From an uncultured Prevotellaceae bacterium (GTDB lineage: Bacteria; Bacteroidota; Bacteroidia; Bacteroidales; Bacteroidaceae): a stretch of 46,933 nucleotides of DNA. The stretch covers positions 1 through 46,933 of the forward strand of contig CADBBP010000004.1 of NCBI GenBank assembly GCA_902792855.1. Reading direction: 5' to 3'. Of the stretch, positions 15,058 to 24,595 are shown one piece after another. The position numbers were made by a program, and so were the translations under genes. Positions within the stretch are counted from its first letter, which is position 1, and each line of letters begins with the position of its first letter. The notes beneath the pieces are model-generated. The model had not been told where the DNA came from. It worked only from the letters and a program-made list of their open reading frames with translations, and ran no database searches.

Positions 15058-16791
15058 ATGAAGACAATATATCAAGCAATCTGTATAATCTGCGTAATCT
15101 GCGGTTTGGCTTCCTGCGACGACTTTATCGATGTGGAGCCGCAAGGTGTCATCAGCGAGGACCTCGCCATGAGCCAGCCTGAAGAAATGGTCACCGCTGC
15201 ATACGCCAAGCTTGGCGACGACTGGTACACCTATCCGTTTAACCTCTGGCCATACGGTGACGTAACCAGCGATGACGCCATGAAGGGTGGTTCGGGTACC
15301 ACCGACACCAACTACCACCCCTTTGAGGTGTGGTCAACACTCACCGCTTCCACTCCCGACCACATGGACGAGATGTGGTATCACCTCTATTGCTCCATCA
15401 GCCGCTGCAACCGTGCACTGGTCTCACTGGCCGAATATGGCGAAAAACTTGGTGACAAGCGCGCCATCCGCGAGGGCGAGGTGCGTTTCCTCCGTGCTCA
15501 CTTCTATTTCAAACTCGTGCAAATATGGAACCAAGTGCCCTGGGTTGACGAGGACGTCTATCGTAACCACACTGAGGAACAGACCCGCAACGACCAATTC
15601 ACCCATGACGAGTTGATGCAGAAGATTGTGGACGATTTCAAACTCGCCTATGACGTGCTGCCTGTCAAACAACCCGAGGGTGGACGTGCCAACAAGATTG
15701 CCGCCGCTGCTTATCTGGCCAAGTGCTATCTCACCATGGCGTGGGGCAATGGCTACGAGGACGCCACAGGTGTCTCTCACATCAATGCCAATTACATGCA
15801 GGAAGTGCTGAAGTACACCAATGAGGTGAAGAACTCGCAGTACGGCTATCTGGAGGACTACGGCGACATCTTCCTGCCTGAGTACAAGAACTCCAAGGAG
15901 AGCGTCTTCGCTGTCCAGCACTCCGACTATCAGGATGACAACACGCTCTACGGTCGTGCCAACTGGAGCAACATGCTCAACGGCTGCTGGGGCATCTGGT
16001 CGTGCGGATGGGACTTCCACAAGCCCACGCAAAACCTTGTCAACGCTTTCAAGACCAAGGACGGACTGCCCATGTTCGATAACTTCAACGACGAAATTGC
16101 CTACCCGACAAACGGCGTACCTACCTCACAAAAATGGGATCCACGTCTGTTCCACACCGTCGGCATGCCTACCTTCCCTTATAAATATGAGGTGGGATAC
16201 ACCATGACCAAGGACAACAGCCGTACACCCAACACCTATGGTTACTACGCTTCGCTGAAGGAGGTGCCGCAACGCTCGAAAGGCGAGACCTTCGACAACC
16301 CCTGGCAGGCCTTCGCCATGAATGACTACGTCATCCGCTACACCGATGTCATGCTCATGCGTGCCGAGGCACTCATCGAGAGCAATCAGCTTGAGGAGGC
16401 CCGCACCATCATCAACGACATCCGCCAGCGTGCCAAGAACTCGGTGGCAAAGCATATCGCATACGCCGCCGACCAGATTGACATCGCACTCTACCCGTCT
16501 TCCTATTTCTCCACGAAAGACCAAGCCCGCAAGTGCTTGCAATGGGAGCGTCGTCTGGAACTCGCCATGGAAAATGGTCGCTATTTCGACCTGCGCCGCT
16601 GGGGCATCGCCTCAAAGACACTCAACGCTTTCTTCGAGAAAGAGAAGGATGTCGTCTATGATGGTCAGACCTACGCCCAGTATTATCGCGACGCCCACTT
16701 CACACCTGGCAAGAACGAGTATTTCCCCTTGCCATACATCCAGCTCTACTACGTGCCCGGACTGTACACCCAGAACAAGGGATATAATTAA
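15058..16791 (+). CDS. susD: SusD-type glycan-binding lipoprotein
   Basis: 577 residues from the ATG at 15058; the signal peptide ends in a lipobox LASC with lipidated C20. An earlier ATG at 15010 would put 16 polar residues before the signal peptide and is disfavoured. The rest is the all-helical SusD fold with TPR-like repeats and the typical RagB/SusD C-terminal block with LRRWG around 530. SusD closes over SusC on the cell surface and binds the glycan. Acidic residues directly after the cysteine (CDDF) fit surface export. Confidence 0.96.
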   Translation: MKTIYQAICIICVICGLASCDDFIDVEPQGVISEDLAMSQPEEMVTAAYAKLGDDWYTYPFNLWPYGDVTSDDAMKGGSGTTDTNYHPFEVWSTLTASTPDHMDEMWYHLYCSISRCNRALVSLAEYGEKLGDKRAIREGEVRFLRAHFYFKLVQIWNQVPWVDEDVYRNHTEEQTRNDQFTHDELMQKIVDDFKLAYDVLPVKQPEGGRANKIAAAAYLAKCYLTMAWGNGYEDATGVSHINANYMQEVLKYTNEVKNSQYGYLEDYGDIFLPEYKNSKESVFAVQHSDYQDDNTLYGRANWSNMLNGCWGIWSCGWDFHKPTQNLVNAFKTKDGLPMFDNFNDEIAYPTNGVPTSQKWDPRLFHTVGMPTFPYKYEVGYTMTKDNSRTPNTYGYYASLKEVPQRSKGETFDNPWQAFAMNDYVIRYTDVMLMRAEALIESNQLEEARTIINDIRQRAKNSVAKHIAYAADQIDIALYPSSYFSTKDQARKCLQWERRLELAMENGRYFDLRRWGIASKTLNAFFEKEKDVVYDGQTYAQYYRDAHFTPGKNEYFPLPYIQLYYVPGLYTQNKGYN

Positions 16792-16854
16792 GGGATGAGT
16801 GAATAGTGAAAAGTGAATAATTTGCTACTGCACAATAAAGAAAAAACCAAGAAT

Positions 16855-18369
16855 ATGAAAAAGATATATCAATTCTTCGCTGCTTGTCTCCTTTGCTGCA
16901 CTTTCGTTGCTGCACTGACAAGTTGCCAGGACAAGGACATCGACAGAGATCCCATGGTGCTCAAAGCCCCCGATGCCACGCAAATCAACGGTGAGTTGAA
17001 AGGCGACGACTATGTTTGGACGTGGCCTGCACAGTCTTCCGCACAAATGCAAGTGATCGTTTACCGCAACGGTACGCTCTCCAGCAGCGAGACCGTCAGC
17101 GGCAACAGCTTTACTCATAGGAACGTGCCCACGAACGTCCCCTTTGAGTATGTCTTCAAACTCACCGACGGCACCAATCTCTCAACAGGTGTCATCAAGA
17201 CATACATTCGCGAGGGAGCCACAAGCATCAGTGGCCTGCAGATGAGTCAGGTTGACAAGGCTGGCGGCTACGATGCACTTGTAGTGTGGAACCGCGCAGC
17301 GGACGCCTCTTCCATCAAGTTCACTGCTACCAACGGCAAGCGCACCATCAGCGAGACTTTGCAAGGCTCTGCTACAAGTTACACCATCCCAGACGTGGAG
17401 ACTGGTGACACTTGGGATGTCACGCTTGTTGCCGTCAACGAAAAAGGCACCTCGCTCGCTACACGCTCCTCTCTCCGCATTGGTAAGACTGCCATCGGAT
17501 TCCTGAGCGTCTATGCAACGCCCGACGAATTGGTGGCCAATGGCGATGACGACGAAGCCTCTGCTTGGCTCTGGCTCCACGAGACTTATCCCACTGCTCA
17601 GTTCGTGCCCTTCACCGCCATCACTTCAATGGATGTCGTGGAACCCTTCCGCGTTCTCTTCTGGATGCGCGACCTTGAAGGAGTAGGTGAGGAAGACGTA
17701 TGGAATATACCCTCTGTCGTACAAGATGCCACACCGATTATCAAAGAGTGGTACAAACAAGGCGGCAGCTTGCTGCTCTGGAGCCACGCCACTACTTACA
17801 TCGGACACCTGGGACGTCTCAACCTCGATGACATGAAGGGCAATGACCATGTATTCGGGATGGGATTTGGCGGCATCAACAATGATGTGTGGAAGATGGC
17901 TGTGCAGCTCAATCCTGGCGGAAGATTCTCCAAAGACCATTCCAACCATCCTATCTACAGGGGATTGGAAGTGGAATCCACCGACCGTACAAAGCTCATC
18001 GCTTTCAAGGGACCGGGATGGACTGAAGACCACAACTGTCTCTACTTCAACCTGCCTTCTTTGTACACCGGCATCGGCAACCAGGAAGAAGCTTGCTACA
18101 CCCAGCTTACCCAAACCTATGGCATCTATCCTCTTGGCACTTGGGACTCTCAAATCGACTGGGTGAGCCAGATGAATGTCTTTGAAGCACAGCAAGGTAA
18201 CACGGAGTTTGCTGGAACTATCCTCTGCATAGGAAACGGTGGATGCGAGTTCTCCATGAAGAACGCCGATGGCACCCCCGACAAGAGCGCACATCCCAAG
18301 AACAACATCTACCAGGAGAATGTGCTCACGCTGGCAAAGAATTCTTTGGAATATCTCAAAACAAGATAG
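16855..18369 (+). CDS. DUF4960 surface glycan-binding lipoprotein
   Basis: 504 residues from ATG 16855, with a signal peptide ending LTSC (C24) followed by acidic residues. Domains: fibronectin-like beta domains (about 30-210), then a C-terminal DUF4960 domain (about 220-504) with a Rossmann-like feel (QGGSLLLWSHATTY). This is the arrangement of BT1761 in the B. thetaiotaomicron fructan locus, the SusE/F-position protein that binds levan on the cell surface. It sits between susD and the GH32 gene, with only 3 nt to the latter. An upstream ATG at 16813 was rejected because the signal peptide would be internal. Confidence 0.88.
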   Translation: MKKIYQFFAACLLCCTFVAALTSCQDKDIDRDPMVLKAPDATQINGELKGDDYVWTWPAQSSAQMQVIVYRNGTLSSSETVSGNSFTHRNVPTNVPFEYVFKLTDGTNLSTGVIKTYIREGATSISGLQMSQVDKAGGYDALVVWNRAADASSIKFTATNGKRTISETLQGSATSYTIPDVETGDTWDVTLVAVNEKGTSLATRSSLRIGKTAIGFLSVYATPDELVANGDDDEASAWLWLHETYPTAQFVPFTAITSMDVVEPFRVLFWMRDLEGVGEEDVWNIPSVVQDATPIIKEWYKQGGSLLLWSHATTYIGHLGRLNLDDMKGNDHVFGMGFGGINNDVWKMAVQLNPGGRFSKDHSNHPIYRGLEVESTDRTKLIAFKGPGWTEDHNCLYFNLPSLYTGIGNQEEACYTQLTQTYGIYPLGTWDSQIDWVSQMNVFEAQQGNTEFAGTILCIGNGGCEFSMKNADGTPDKSAHPKNNIYQENVLTLAKNSLEYLKTR

Positions 18370-18372
18370 TAG

Positions 18373-19899
18373 ATGAGAGCGAAAGGCATTTTTACCATGG
18401 TGGCAGCCGTCATGCTGACGGCTGCACCCATGGCTTGCTCGGATGACGACCACAAGCAGGACTACAATCCTCTGATTGACGGGGTGGAGAAGGAAGAACC
18501 CAAGCCAGATGATACGCCACCGACCGCCGAGCGAAATGAAAAATATCGCCCACAGATACATTTCACACCGGCGCAGAATTGGATGAACGACCCCAACGGC
18601 ATGGTGTATGCCGATGGAGTATATCATCTGTTCTACCAATACAACCCACAAGGAAACGACTGGGGCAACATGTCATGGGGACATGCCACTTCAAGCGACA
18701 TGATCCATTGGAAGGAGCAGTCTGTGGCATTGACACGCGACGACCTGGGCGACATCTTCTCTGGCTCGGCCATCATCGACAAGGACAACACAGCCGGCTT
18801 CGGGGCTAATGCCATGGTGGCTCTCTACACCTCCGCCAGCAACGACGGGAAACAGCAACAGTCCATCGCTTATTCCACTGATGGAGGGAAAAACTTCACG
18901 AAATACAACGCCAACCCCGTCATCAGAAACAACGATGACAACCTCCGTGACCCGAAAGTCTTCTGGCACGAGGGTTCCAAGAAGTGGGTCATGGCACTCG
19001 CCAAGGGATGGCTGAGAGGGGTTGAATTCTATGGCTCCACAGACCTCAAGACATGGAATCACCTCAGCACATTCGTGGTGGATTTGCCAGGAAGGCCAAG
19101 CCTGCAGTGGGAGTGCCCTGACCTCATGCAGATGGGTGACAAGTGGGTGCTCATCGTCAGTGTCAACCCAGGAGGACCCATCATGGGTTCGGGTACCATG
19201 TATTTCGTTGGAGACTTCGATGGTACCACCTTCAAAGCCGACAACCTTGAATATCCCCTATGGCTCGACTATGGCATGGACAACTATGCTGGAGTCACTT
19301 GGTCGAACACCGGTCAAAGGCACTTGATGATAGGGTGGATGAACAATTGGAACTACGCCGGTGCCGTGCCTTGCTCACCATGGAGGTCGGCCATGACGCT
19401 GCCACGCGAACTGAAACTCATGGAATATGACGGCAAGCCCATTCTGGCATGCCCCGTTGTCAAGGAGATAGACAATATCGCCGAGGCTTGGAAAGACGCT
19501 GGCTCAGCACTCGACGTGTCCGACGCCTACCAACTCCGGCTGACTGTCAAACTTGACAAAAACACCACCATCACGCTCTCCAACGACCAAGGTGAGAAAT
19601 ATGTGATTGACGTGTATGGCTCGTCAAGACTTCTTGCAACTCACCGCAATGCGTCAACGGGAGTCACCAATTTCAATGGCACCTTCTCCGTACCTGCCAT
19701 GCAGGCGCCGCTCAACGTCGGCGGGGAAACGGTCACACTCGACATCTTTGTTGACCAGTCGTCAGTGGAAATCCTTACCAACGAAGGGGCCATGTCCATG
19801 ACTAACCTCGTGTTCCCGCAAGGCATCTACAACCGACTCTCGGTGGCAGGAGCTGACTGTGAGGCCAAAGTGCGTAATTTGAAAAGCATTTGGAAGTAA
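18373..19899 (+). CDS. GH32 fructan hydrolase, surface lipoprotein
   Basis: 508 residues. A signal peptide ends MAC with C22 as the likely lipidated cysteine, followed at once by SDDD, which fits the lipoprotein export signal known in Bacteroidetes, so the enzyme is probably on the cell surface. The five-bladed GH32 propeller shows all three catalytic signatures: nucleophile D73 in WMNDPNG, D193 in RDP and acid/base E247 in EC. A C-terminal beta-sandwich follows (about 370-508). Size, location and place in the operon match the endo-levanase BT1760, but endo versus exo action and levan versus inulin cannot be read from the sequence by eye. Confidence 0.93.
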   Translation: MRAKGIFTMVAAVMLTAAPMACSDDDHKQDYNPLIDGVEKEEPKPDDTPPTAERNEKYRPQIHFTPAQNWMNDPNGMVYADGVYHLFYQYNPQGNDWGNMSWGHATSSDMIHWKEQSVALTRDDLGDIFSGSAIIDKDNTAGFGANAMVALYTSASNDGKQQQSIAYSTDGGKNFTKYNANPVIRNNDDNLRDPKVFWHEGSKKWVMALAKGWLRGVEFYGSTDLKTWNHLSTFVVDLPGRPSLQWECPDLMQMGDKWVLIVSVNPGGPIMGSGTMYFVGDFDGTTFKADNLEYPLWLDYGMDNYAGVTWSNTGQRHLMIGWMNNWNYAGAVPCSPWRSAMTLPRELKLMEYDGKPILACPVVKEIDNIAEAWKDAGSALDVSDAYQLRLTVKLDKNTTITLSNDQGEKYVIDVYGSSRLLATHRNASTGVTNFNGTFSVPAMQAPLNVGGETVTLDIFVDQSSVEILTNEGAMSMTNLVFPQGIYNRLSVAGADCEAKVRNLKSIWK

Positions 19900-19993
19900 A
19901 ATTCATACTTTGTTTTTTAGGGTGAGAGATTGTCTTTCAGGGTAACTTTTGGCAAAAAAAAGAGAAAAATGCCATGTTTGAAATAAAAAAATG

Positions 19994-20001
19994 TATCTTT
20001 G
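19994..20001 (+). promoter_or_regulatory. internal -7 promoter element before the second GH32 gene
   Basis: TATCTTTG matches TAnnTTTG and lies 29 nt before the ATG at 20031, in a 131-bp gap between the two GH32 genes. It could give the downstream enzyme, importer and kinase separate expression. Confidence 0.45.
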
Positions 20002-20030
20002 CACAAGAACAACTAAAAACCAATTATGTT

Positions 20031-21716
20031 ATGAGAAAAACGACCATCATCATGACACTTCTCACCATCGCCCTCACGGCGGCGGCGCAGAGCCCCAAGA
20101 TGCTCGGCGAGAACCACGCTTTGCTTCGCATTCCTGCCGCAAAGGTGAACAAGTACGTGCTGCTACCTGTGCAGGAGAAGGAGGAAATCGCCAACATACG
20201 CGTCATCACCAACAACGAACTGAGGCAGACACTCAACGTAAGGCTCGCCGTGGACAAGGTGGACTATTATGTGCCGCTTGACATCAAGCGCTATGGTGCC
20301 GGCGACGTGCTGCTCGACATCAACTTCCACGGTGACCGACGCAAAACAGGTGCTGTGGAGGAATTTGCGTGCTGGAAGGAGATGAAACTCAGCAACCAGT
20401 TCGACACCAGCAACCGCGAGCGCTTCCGCCCGGCTTACCACCACACACCACCATACGCTTGGATGAACGACCCCAATGGCATGTTCTACAAGGACGGCGT
20501 GTATCACCTCTACTACCAATGGAACCCCTACGGCTCCATGTGGGAGAACATGACATGGGGGCATTCCACTTCAACCGACCTCGTGCATTGGCAGGCACAG
20601 CCCACGGCCATCGAGGCCGATGCGCTCGGCACCATCTTCAGTGGCTCCTGCGTTGTTGACAAGAAAAACAACCAAGTGGTGGCGTTCTACACCTCTGCAG
20701 GACAGAGCCAGGTGCAGTCGATGGCTGTGTCAAAAGACAATGGAATTACTTTCAAAAAGGCCGACTGCAACCCCGTGCTCGTCAGCAACGAGCCTGACTT
20801 CCGCGACCCAAAGGCTTTCTGGAACTTGGAGACACAACGCTGGAACCTTGTCCTCGCCGTGGGACAGGAGATGCGCTTCTACTCATCCGACAACCTGAAG
20901 GATTGGAAGGAAGAGGGTGCTTTCGGAAAGGGCTATGGCTGCCACGATGGCGTGTGGGAATGTCCTGACCTCATGAAACTGCAGGTGAAAGGCACCGACA
21001 AGCAGAAATGGATGCTCATTTGCAACATCAACCCCGGAGGACCCTTCGGAGGAAGTGCCACTCAATATTTCGTGGGTGACTTCGACGGACGTAAGTTCAC
21101 CTGCGAGCACAAGGACACACGCTGGATGGACTATGGAAAGGACCACTACGCCACCGTCACCTTCGACAACGCACCCGACGGAAGGAGAATAGCACTCGCA
21201 TGGATGAGCAACTGGCAATATGCCAACCAAGTGCCCACCCTGCAATTCCGCTCCGCCAACTCCGTGCCACGCGACCTCGGCCTCTTTGAATACAAGGGTG
21301 AGACCTATTGCAGCGTCACACCTTCCAAAGAACTGCTCGCACTGCGCGGGAAGGTCGTGAAAAAGCCTACGGAGACCTGCGAAATCGTCGTGGATACAAA
21401 GAGCAATACGGAAATCGTGCTGTCGAACACCAAGGGAGAGCAAGTCACCATGACCTACAATGCGCAGACCATGACATTCACCATGGACCGCAAGGCAAGT
21501 GGGGACATCTCGTTCAGCGAAGCCTTCCCAATCGTCACCACGGCACCTACATACGGCTCCATCAAGCAACTGCGCATCTTCATCGACCGCTGCAGCATCG
21601 AGGCCTTTGACGCCGATGGAAAGATGGCCATGACCAACCTTGTCTTCCCATCCGAGCCCTACAACATCATCAAGGTGAAGGGCGGAAAGGCAACCATCTA
21701 TGAAATCAACAACTAA
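20031..21716 (+). CDS. GH32 exo-fructanase with N-terminal DUF4980 domain, periplasmic
   Basis: 561 residues from ATG 20031, giving a clean type I signal peptide ending TAAAQ; the longer frame from 19974 overlaps the promoter. A DUF4980 domain (about 21-125) precedes the GH32 propeller, with D147 in WMNDPNG, D259 in RDP and E310 in EC, and a C-terminal sandwich. This layout is that of the periplasmic exo-acting levanase/inulinase/invertase enzymes of Bacteroides fructan loci, which release fructose from imported oligosaccharides. No lipobox, so soluble in the periplasm. 13 nt before the importer gene. Confidence 0.94.
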   Translation: MRKTTIIMTLLTIALTAAAQSPKMLGENHALLRIPAAKVNKYVLLPVQEKEEIANIRVITNNELRQTLNVRLAVDKVDYYVPLDIKRYGAGDVLLDINFHGDRRKTGAVEEFACWKEMKLSNQFDTSNRERFRPAYHHTPPYAWMNDPNGMFYKDGVYHLYYQWNPYGSMWENMTWGHSTSTDLVHWQAQPTAIEADALGTIFSGSCVVDKKNNQVVAFYTSAGQSQVQSMAVSKDNGITFKKADCNPVLVSNEPDFRDPKAFWNLETQRWNLVLAVGQEMRFYSSDNLKDWKEEGAFGKGYGCHDGVWECPDLMKLQVKGTDKQKWMLICNINPGGPFGGSATQYFVGDFDGRKFTCEHKDTRWMDYGKDHYATVTFDNAPDGRRIALAWMSNWQYANQVPTLQFRSANSVPRDLGLFEYKGETYCSVTPSKELLALRGKVVKKPTETCEIVVDTKSNTEIVLSNTKGEQVTMTYNAQTMTFTMDRKASGDISFSEAFPIVTTAPTYGSIKQLRIFIDRCSIEAFDADGKMAMTNLVFPSEPYNIIKVKGGKATIYEINN

Positions 21717-21729
21717 TCATCAAGACGCC

Positions 21730-22893
21730 ATGAGTCAACAACAAAACAAATCCATCTACCTCATTCCCGTGATGCTCTGCTTCTTCTGCATGGGCTTCGT
21801 GGACTTGGTGGGCATCGCCTCCAACTATGTGAAGGAAGACCTGGGGCTATCCGACTCCGTTGCCAACATCTTCCCATCGCTTGTCTTCTTCTGGTTCCTC
21901 ATCTTCAGTGTGCCCACTGGCATGCTGATGAACAAAATCGGGCGTAAGAAGACAGTGCTGCTCTCCCTCATCGTCACTGTCGTGTCGCTGTTCATCCCAC
22001 TGCTCGGCAGTTCATTTGCTGTCATGCTCATCGCCTTCTCACTACTTGGGATTGGCAACGCACTCATGCAGACCAGCATCAATCCGCTCGCCATGCTTAT
22101 CATTGGCGACAAGAACCTGGCATCTACTCTCACGTTTGGACAGTTTGTCAAGGCCATCGCATCGTTCCTCGCACCCTACCTCGCCATGTGGGGAGCTACA
22201 AAAGTCATCCCTTCGTTCGGCTACGACTGGCGTGTGCTCTTCCTCATCTACTTCGTCGTGTGTGTGCTTGCATCGCTGCTGCTGTGGGTGACTCCTATCA
22301 AGGAGGAGGTGAGTGGAGGCAAGTCGTCATCGTTTATGGACTGCCTGCGTCTCTTGGGAAAACCCATCGTGCTGCTCTCATTCCTCGGCATCATGTGCCA
22401 TGTGGGCATTGACGTGGGTACCAACACCACCGCACCAAAACTGCTCATGGAGAGGGTGGGAATGACGCTCAATGAGGCTGCTTTCGCCACATCGCTCTAT
22501 TTCATCTTCCGTACCATTGGGGCGCTCACCGGCTCCTTCTTCCTCCGTGTGATGAAGACGCGCTATTTCTTCATTTGCAGCGTACTGCTCATGGCTGCCA
22601 GCATGGCACTCATGTTCGGAGGACAGTCCAAGGCGGTGCTTTACACAGCTATAGCCCTCGTCGGATACGGCAATTCCAACATCTTCTCCATGGCCTTCAG
22701 CGAGGCTCTCCTTTCTGTGCCTGACAAGCAGAACGAGGTGTCCGGACTGATGATCATGGGACTCTTCGGAGGTACCATCTTCCCACTCGTCATGGGCTTC
22801 GTCAGCGATGCCATGGGACAGGCTGGTGCCGTGGCCGTCATGGCCATTGGTGTCATTTACCTTTTCACTTACATTCCTCAAGTAAAACATTAA
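21730..22893 (+). CDS. MFS sugar importer (FucP-like), probably fructose
   Basis: 387 residues from ATG 21730; an earlier in-frame ATG at 21700 lies inside the GH32 gene and adds ten polar residues. About 12 membrane helices, with the MFS loop NKIGRKKT between helices 2 and 3 and NALMQTSINPLA typical of the FucP/GlcP proton-symport branch. It would carry fructose from periplasm to cytoplasm, feeding the fructokinase encoded 6 nt downstream; BT1758 holds the same place in B. thetaiotaomicron. Confidence 0.92.
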   Translation: MSQQQNKSIYLIPVMLCFFCMGFVDLVGIASNYVKEDLGLSDSVANIFPSLVFFWFLIFSVPTGMLMNKIGRKKTVLLSLIVTVVSLFIPLLGSSFAVMLIAFSLLGIGNALMQTSINPLAMLIIGDKNLASTLTFGQFVKAIASFLAPYLAMWGATKVIPSFGYDWRVLFLIYFVVCVLASLLLWVTPIKEEVSGGKSSSFMDCLRLLGKPIVLLSFLGIMCHVGIDVGTNTTAPKLLMERVGMTLNEAAFATSLYFIFRTIGALTGSFFLRVMKTRYFFICSVLLMAASMALMFGGQSKAVLYTAIALVGYGNSNIFSMAFSEALLSVPDKQNEVSGLMIMGLFGGTIFPLVMGFVSDAMGQAGAVAVMAIGVIYLFTYIPQVKH

Positions 22894-22899
22894 CCAACC

Positions 22900-23802
22900 A
22901 TGAATAATATGAATGAGAAACGTTTTGTAGTAGGACTCGGAGAAGTCTTATGGGATGTTCTTCCTGAAGGGAAGAAACTCGGCGGAGCACCCGCCAACTT
23001 TGCCTATCACGCTGGTCAGTTCCTCGGAGCAGACAACACCATTGCCATCAGTGCTCTTGGAGAGGACAAGTTGGCTGAAGAGACCATCGAAGCACTGCGG
23101 GAGCATGGCCTCAACGACCTCCTCCCACGTGTGCCATACCCCACAGGCACCGTGCAGGTGCAGCTCGACGAGCAGGGCATTCCCACATACGACATCAAAG
23201 AAAACGTGGCATGGGACAACATTCCTTTCGACGGCGATGTGCAGCAGATTGCTCGCAACTGCCGTGCCGTGTGTTTCGGTTCGCTCGCACAGCGCAATGT
23301 CGTCTCAAGGGATACCATACACAAGTTCCTCGATGCCACCCCACACGACTGCGTGAAAATTTTCGACATCAACCTGCGTCAGCAGTTCTACACAAAGGAA
23401 ATCATACAAGAGTCCTTGCAAAGGTGCAACATCTTGAAAATTAATGATGAGGAATTGGTGCTGATAGGAAGGATGTTTGGCTATCCCGGACTTGACATGG
23501 AGAACAAGTGCTGGCTCATTCTCGGCAAATACAACCTCGACATGCTCGTTCTCACATGCGGCACCAACGGCTCATACGTCTTCAAGCCGGGTCAGGTGTC
23601 GTTCCAGGAGACACCGAAAGTCACCGTGGCCGACACCGTGGGGGCTGGCGACTCCTTCACCGGCTCATTCTGCGCCGCCATCTTGAGTGGCAAGCCTCTC
23701 GTGGAGGCTCACAAACTCGCCGTGGAAGTCTCCGCATTTGTTTGTACACAAAACGGCGCCATGCCGACAATACCACAGGAGTTGCTCGACAAGGCCAAAT
23801 AA
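22900..23802 (+). CDS. fructokinase (PfkB/ribokinase family)
   Basis: 300 residues. PfkB family signs: the sugar-binding GGAPAN at 28-33 and the C-terminal DTVGAGDSF with catalytic base D251 and the anion hole GAGD. It phosphorylates fructose with ATP in the cytoplasm, giving the fructose phosphate that enters glycolysis. Last gene of the fructan operon, 6 nt after the importer and followed by a hairpin terminator. A second ATG nine nt in (MNEKR) is an equally possible start. Confidence 0.94.
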   Translation: MNNMNEKRFVVGLGEVLWDVLPEGKKLGGAPANFAYHAGQFLGADNTIAISALGEDKLAEETIEALREHGLNDLLPRVPYPTGTVQVQLDEQGIPTYDIKENVAWDNIPFDGDVQQIARNCRAVCFGSLAQRNVVSRDTIHKFLDATPHDCVKIFDINLRQQFYTKEIIQESLQRCNILKINDEELVLIGRMFGYPGLDMENKCWLILGKYNLDMLVLTCGTNGSYVFKPGQVSFQETPKVTVADTVGAGDSFTGSFCAAILSGKPLVEAHKLAVEVSAFVCTQNGAMPTIPQELLDKAK

Positions 23803-23831
23803 TTCGAAGGCTCTCTCGACAATCGTCTATC

Positions 23832-23880
23832 ATCAAGCCCGCCCGGCCGCTTCTATCAGCTGGGGCGGGCTTGATAGTTC
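23832..23880 (+). terminator. terminator of the fructan operon
   Basis: ATCAAGCCCGCCC (23832-23844) pairs perfectly over 13 bp with GGGCGGGCTTGAT (23863-23875), loop 18 nt, followed by AGTTCTT. It lies 30 nt after the fructokinase stop. Confidence 0.65.
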
Positions 23881-23942
23881 TTAAAGTCCTTAAAGTCCTT
23901 AGAGACCTTAAAGTCCTTAAAGTCCTTAGAGACCTTAAATTC
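23880..23942. repeat. 9-bp tandem repeat array
   Basis: Seven 9-bp units in a row: CTTAAAGTC, CTTAAAGTC, CTTAGAGAC, then the same three again, then CTTAAATTC. So there is a 27-bp higher-order period on top of the 9-bp one. Non-coding, starting at the 3' side of the operon terminator. Confidence 0.8.
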
Positions 23943-24060
23943 GCCAAGACTTTCCATAAATTGCCCCACAATAGGCTGGATTTCATTCTTTTTCACCTTA
24001 GTTTTTGCTAAAAGTGGCGGAATAAAAAGAAAGAAATTCCATCTTTTGGCAGAAAATACG

Positions 24061-24068
24061 TAATTTTG
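24061..24068 (+). promoter_or_regulatory. -7 promoter element of the DUF1573 gene
   Basis: TAATTTTG matches TAnnTTTG and lies 17 nt before the ATG at 24086. No good -33 at 19-21 bp. Confidence 0.45.
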
Positions 24069-24085
24069 CAGAATATACATGCTAT

Positions 24086-24541
24086 ATGATTACAGACACG
24101 TTGATTGTCGTCGGGCTTGCCACCATTTCCCTCGGCACCATACAGCAGAAAGGTGGTGTTCAAGAGCAGCATTTCCTACTGACCAACCCGGGTAGTGAGA
24201 TGGTGACGTTGGGACGGGGATATACTTCCTGTTCATGCACCACCTTGAATTTCCAAGAATATGCCACAGTCGCTCCGGGCGACACCATCAACGTCACCAT
24301 GAGGTTCGACCCACAAGGAAAGACAGGGGAATTTAGGGAGACGGGCATCGTCGTGTATGGCAACAACAAATATGTCCAATTGACATTGACAGGGGAATGC
24401 CTCACGAATGAGGAAATGCTGATGAGGGTCTTTCCCATAAGAGTGGGCGACAACCTTCGCCTCGACACCGACCATTTCGACCTTGGTGAGATGAGAGTGG
24501 GGGAGACGCCTCTTTTTTGCTACTCATCCAAGGGACGATGA
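24086..24541 (+). CDS. short DUF1573 domain protein
   Basis: 151 residues. The DUF1573 beta-sandwich is clear: SLGTIQQKGG near the start, FLLTNPG, the cysteine motif SCSCT at about 48-52, then PGD and FDPQGKTGEF. Most Bacteroidetes relatives are secreted and either have a signal peptide or are longer with a second copy. Here there is no convincing signal peptide, and a second repeat begins (FDLGEMRVGE) but the frame stops 11 residues later. The protein may be a truncated remnant. Function unknown. It lies 54 nt before the PL11 lyase gene. Confidence 0.7.
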   Translation: MITDTLIVVGLATISLGTIQQKGGVQEQHFLLTNPGSEMVTLGRGYTSCSCTTLNFQEYATVAPGDTINVTMRFDPQGKTGEFRETGIVVYGNNKYVQLTLTGECLTNEEMLMRVFPIRVGDNLRLDTDHFDLGEMRVGETPLFCYSSKGR

Positions 24542-24595
24542 CCAAACTTTCCAAGGACCAACCAAAGCATCTACTAACAAATTATAAAATCCATT

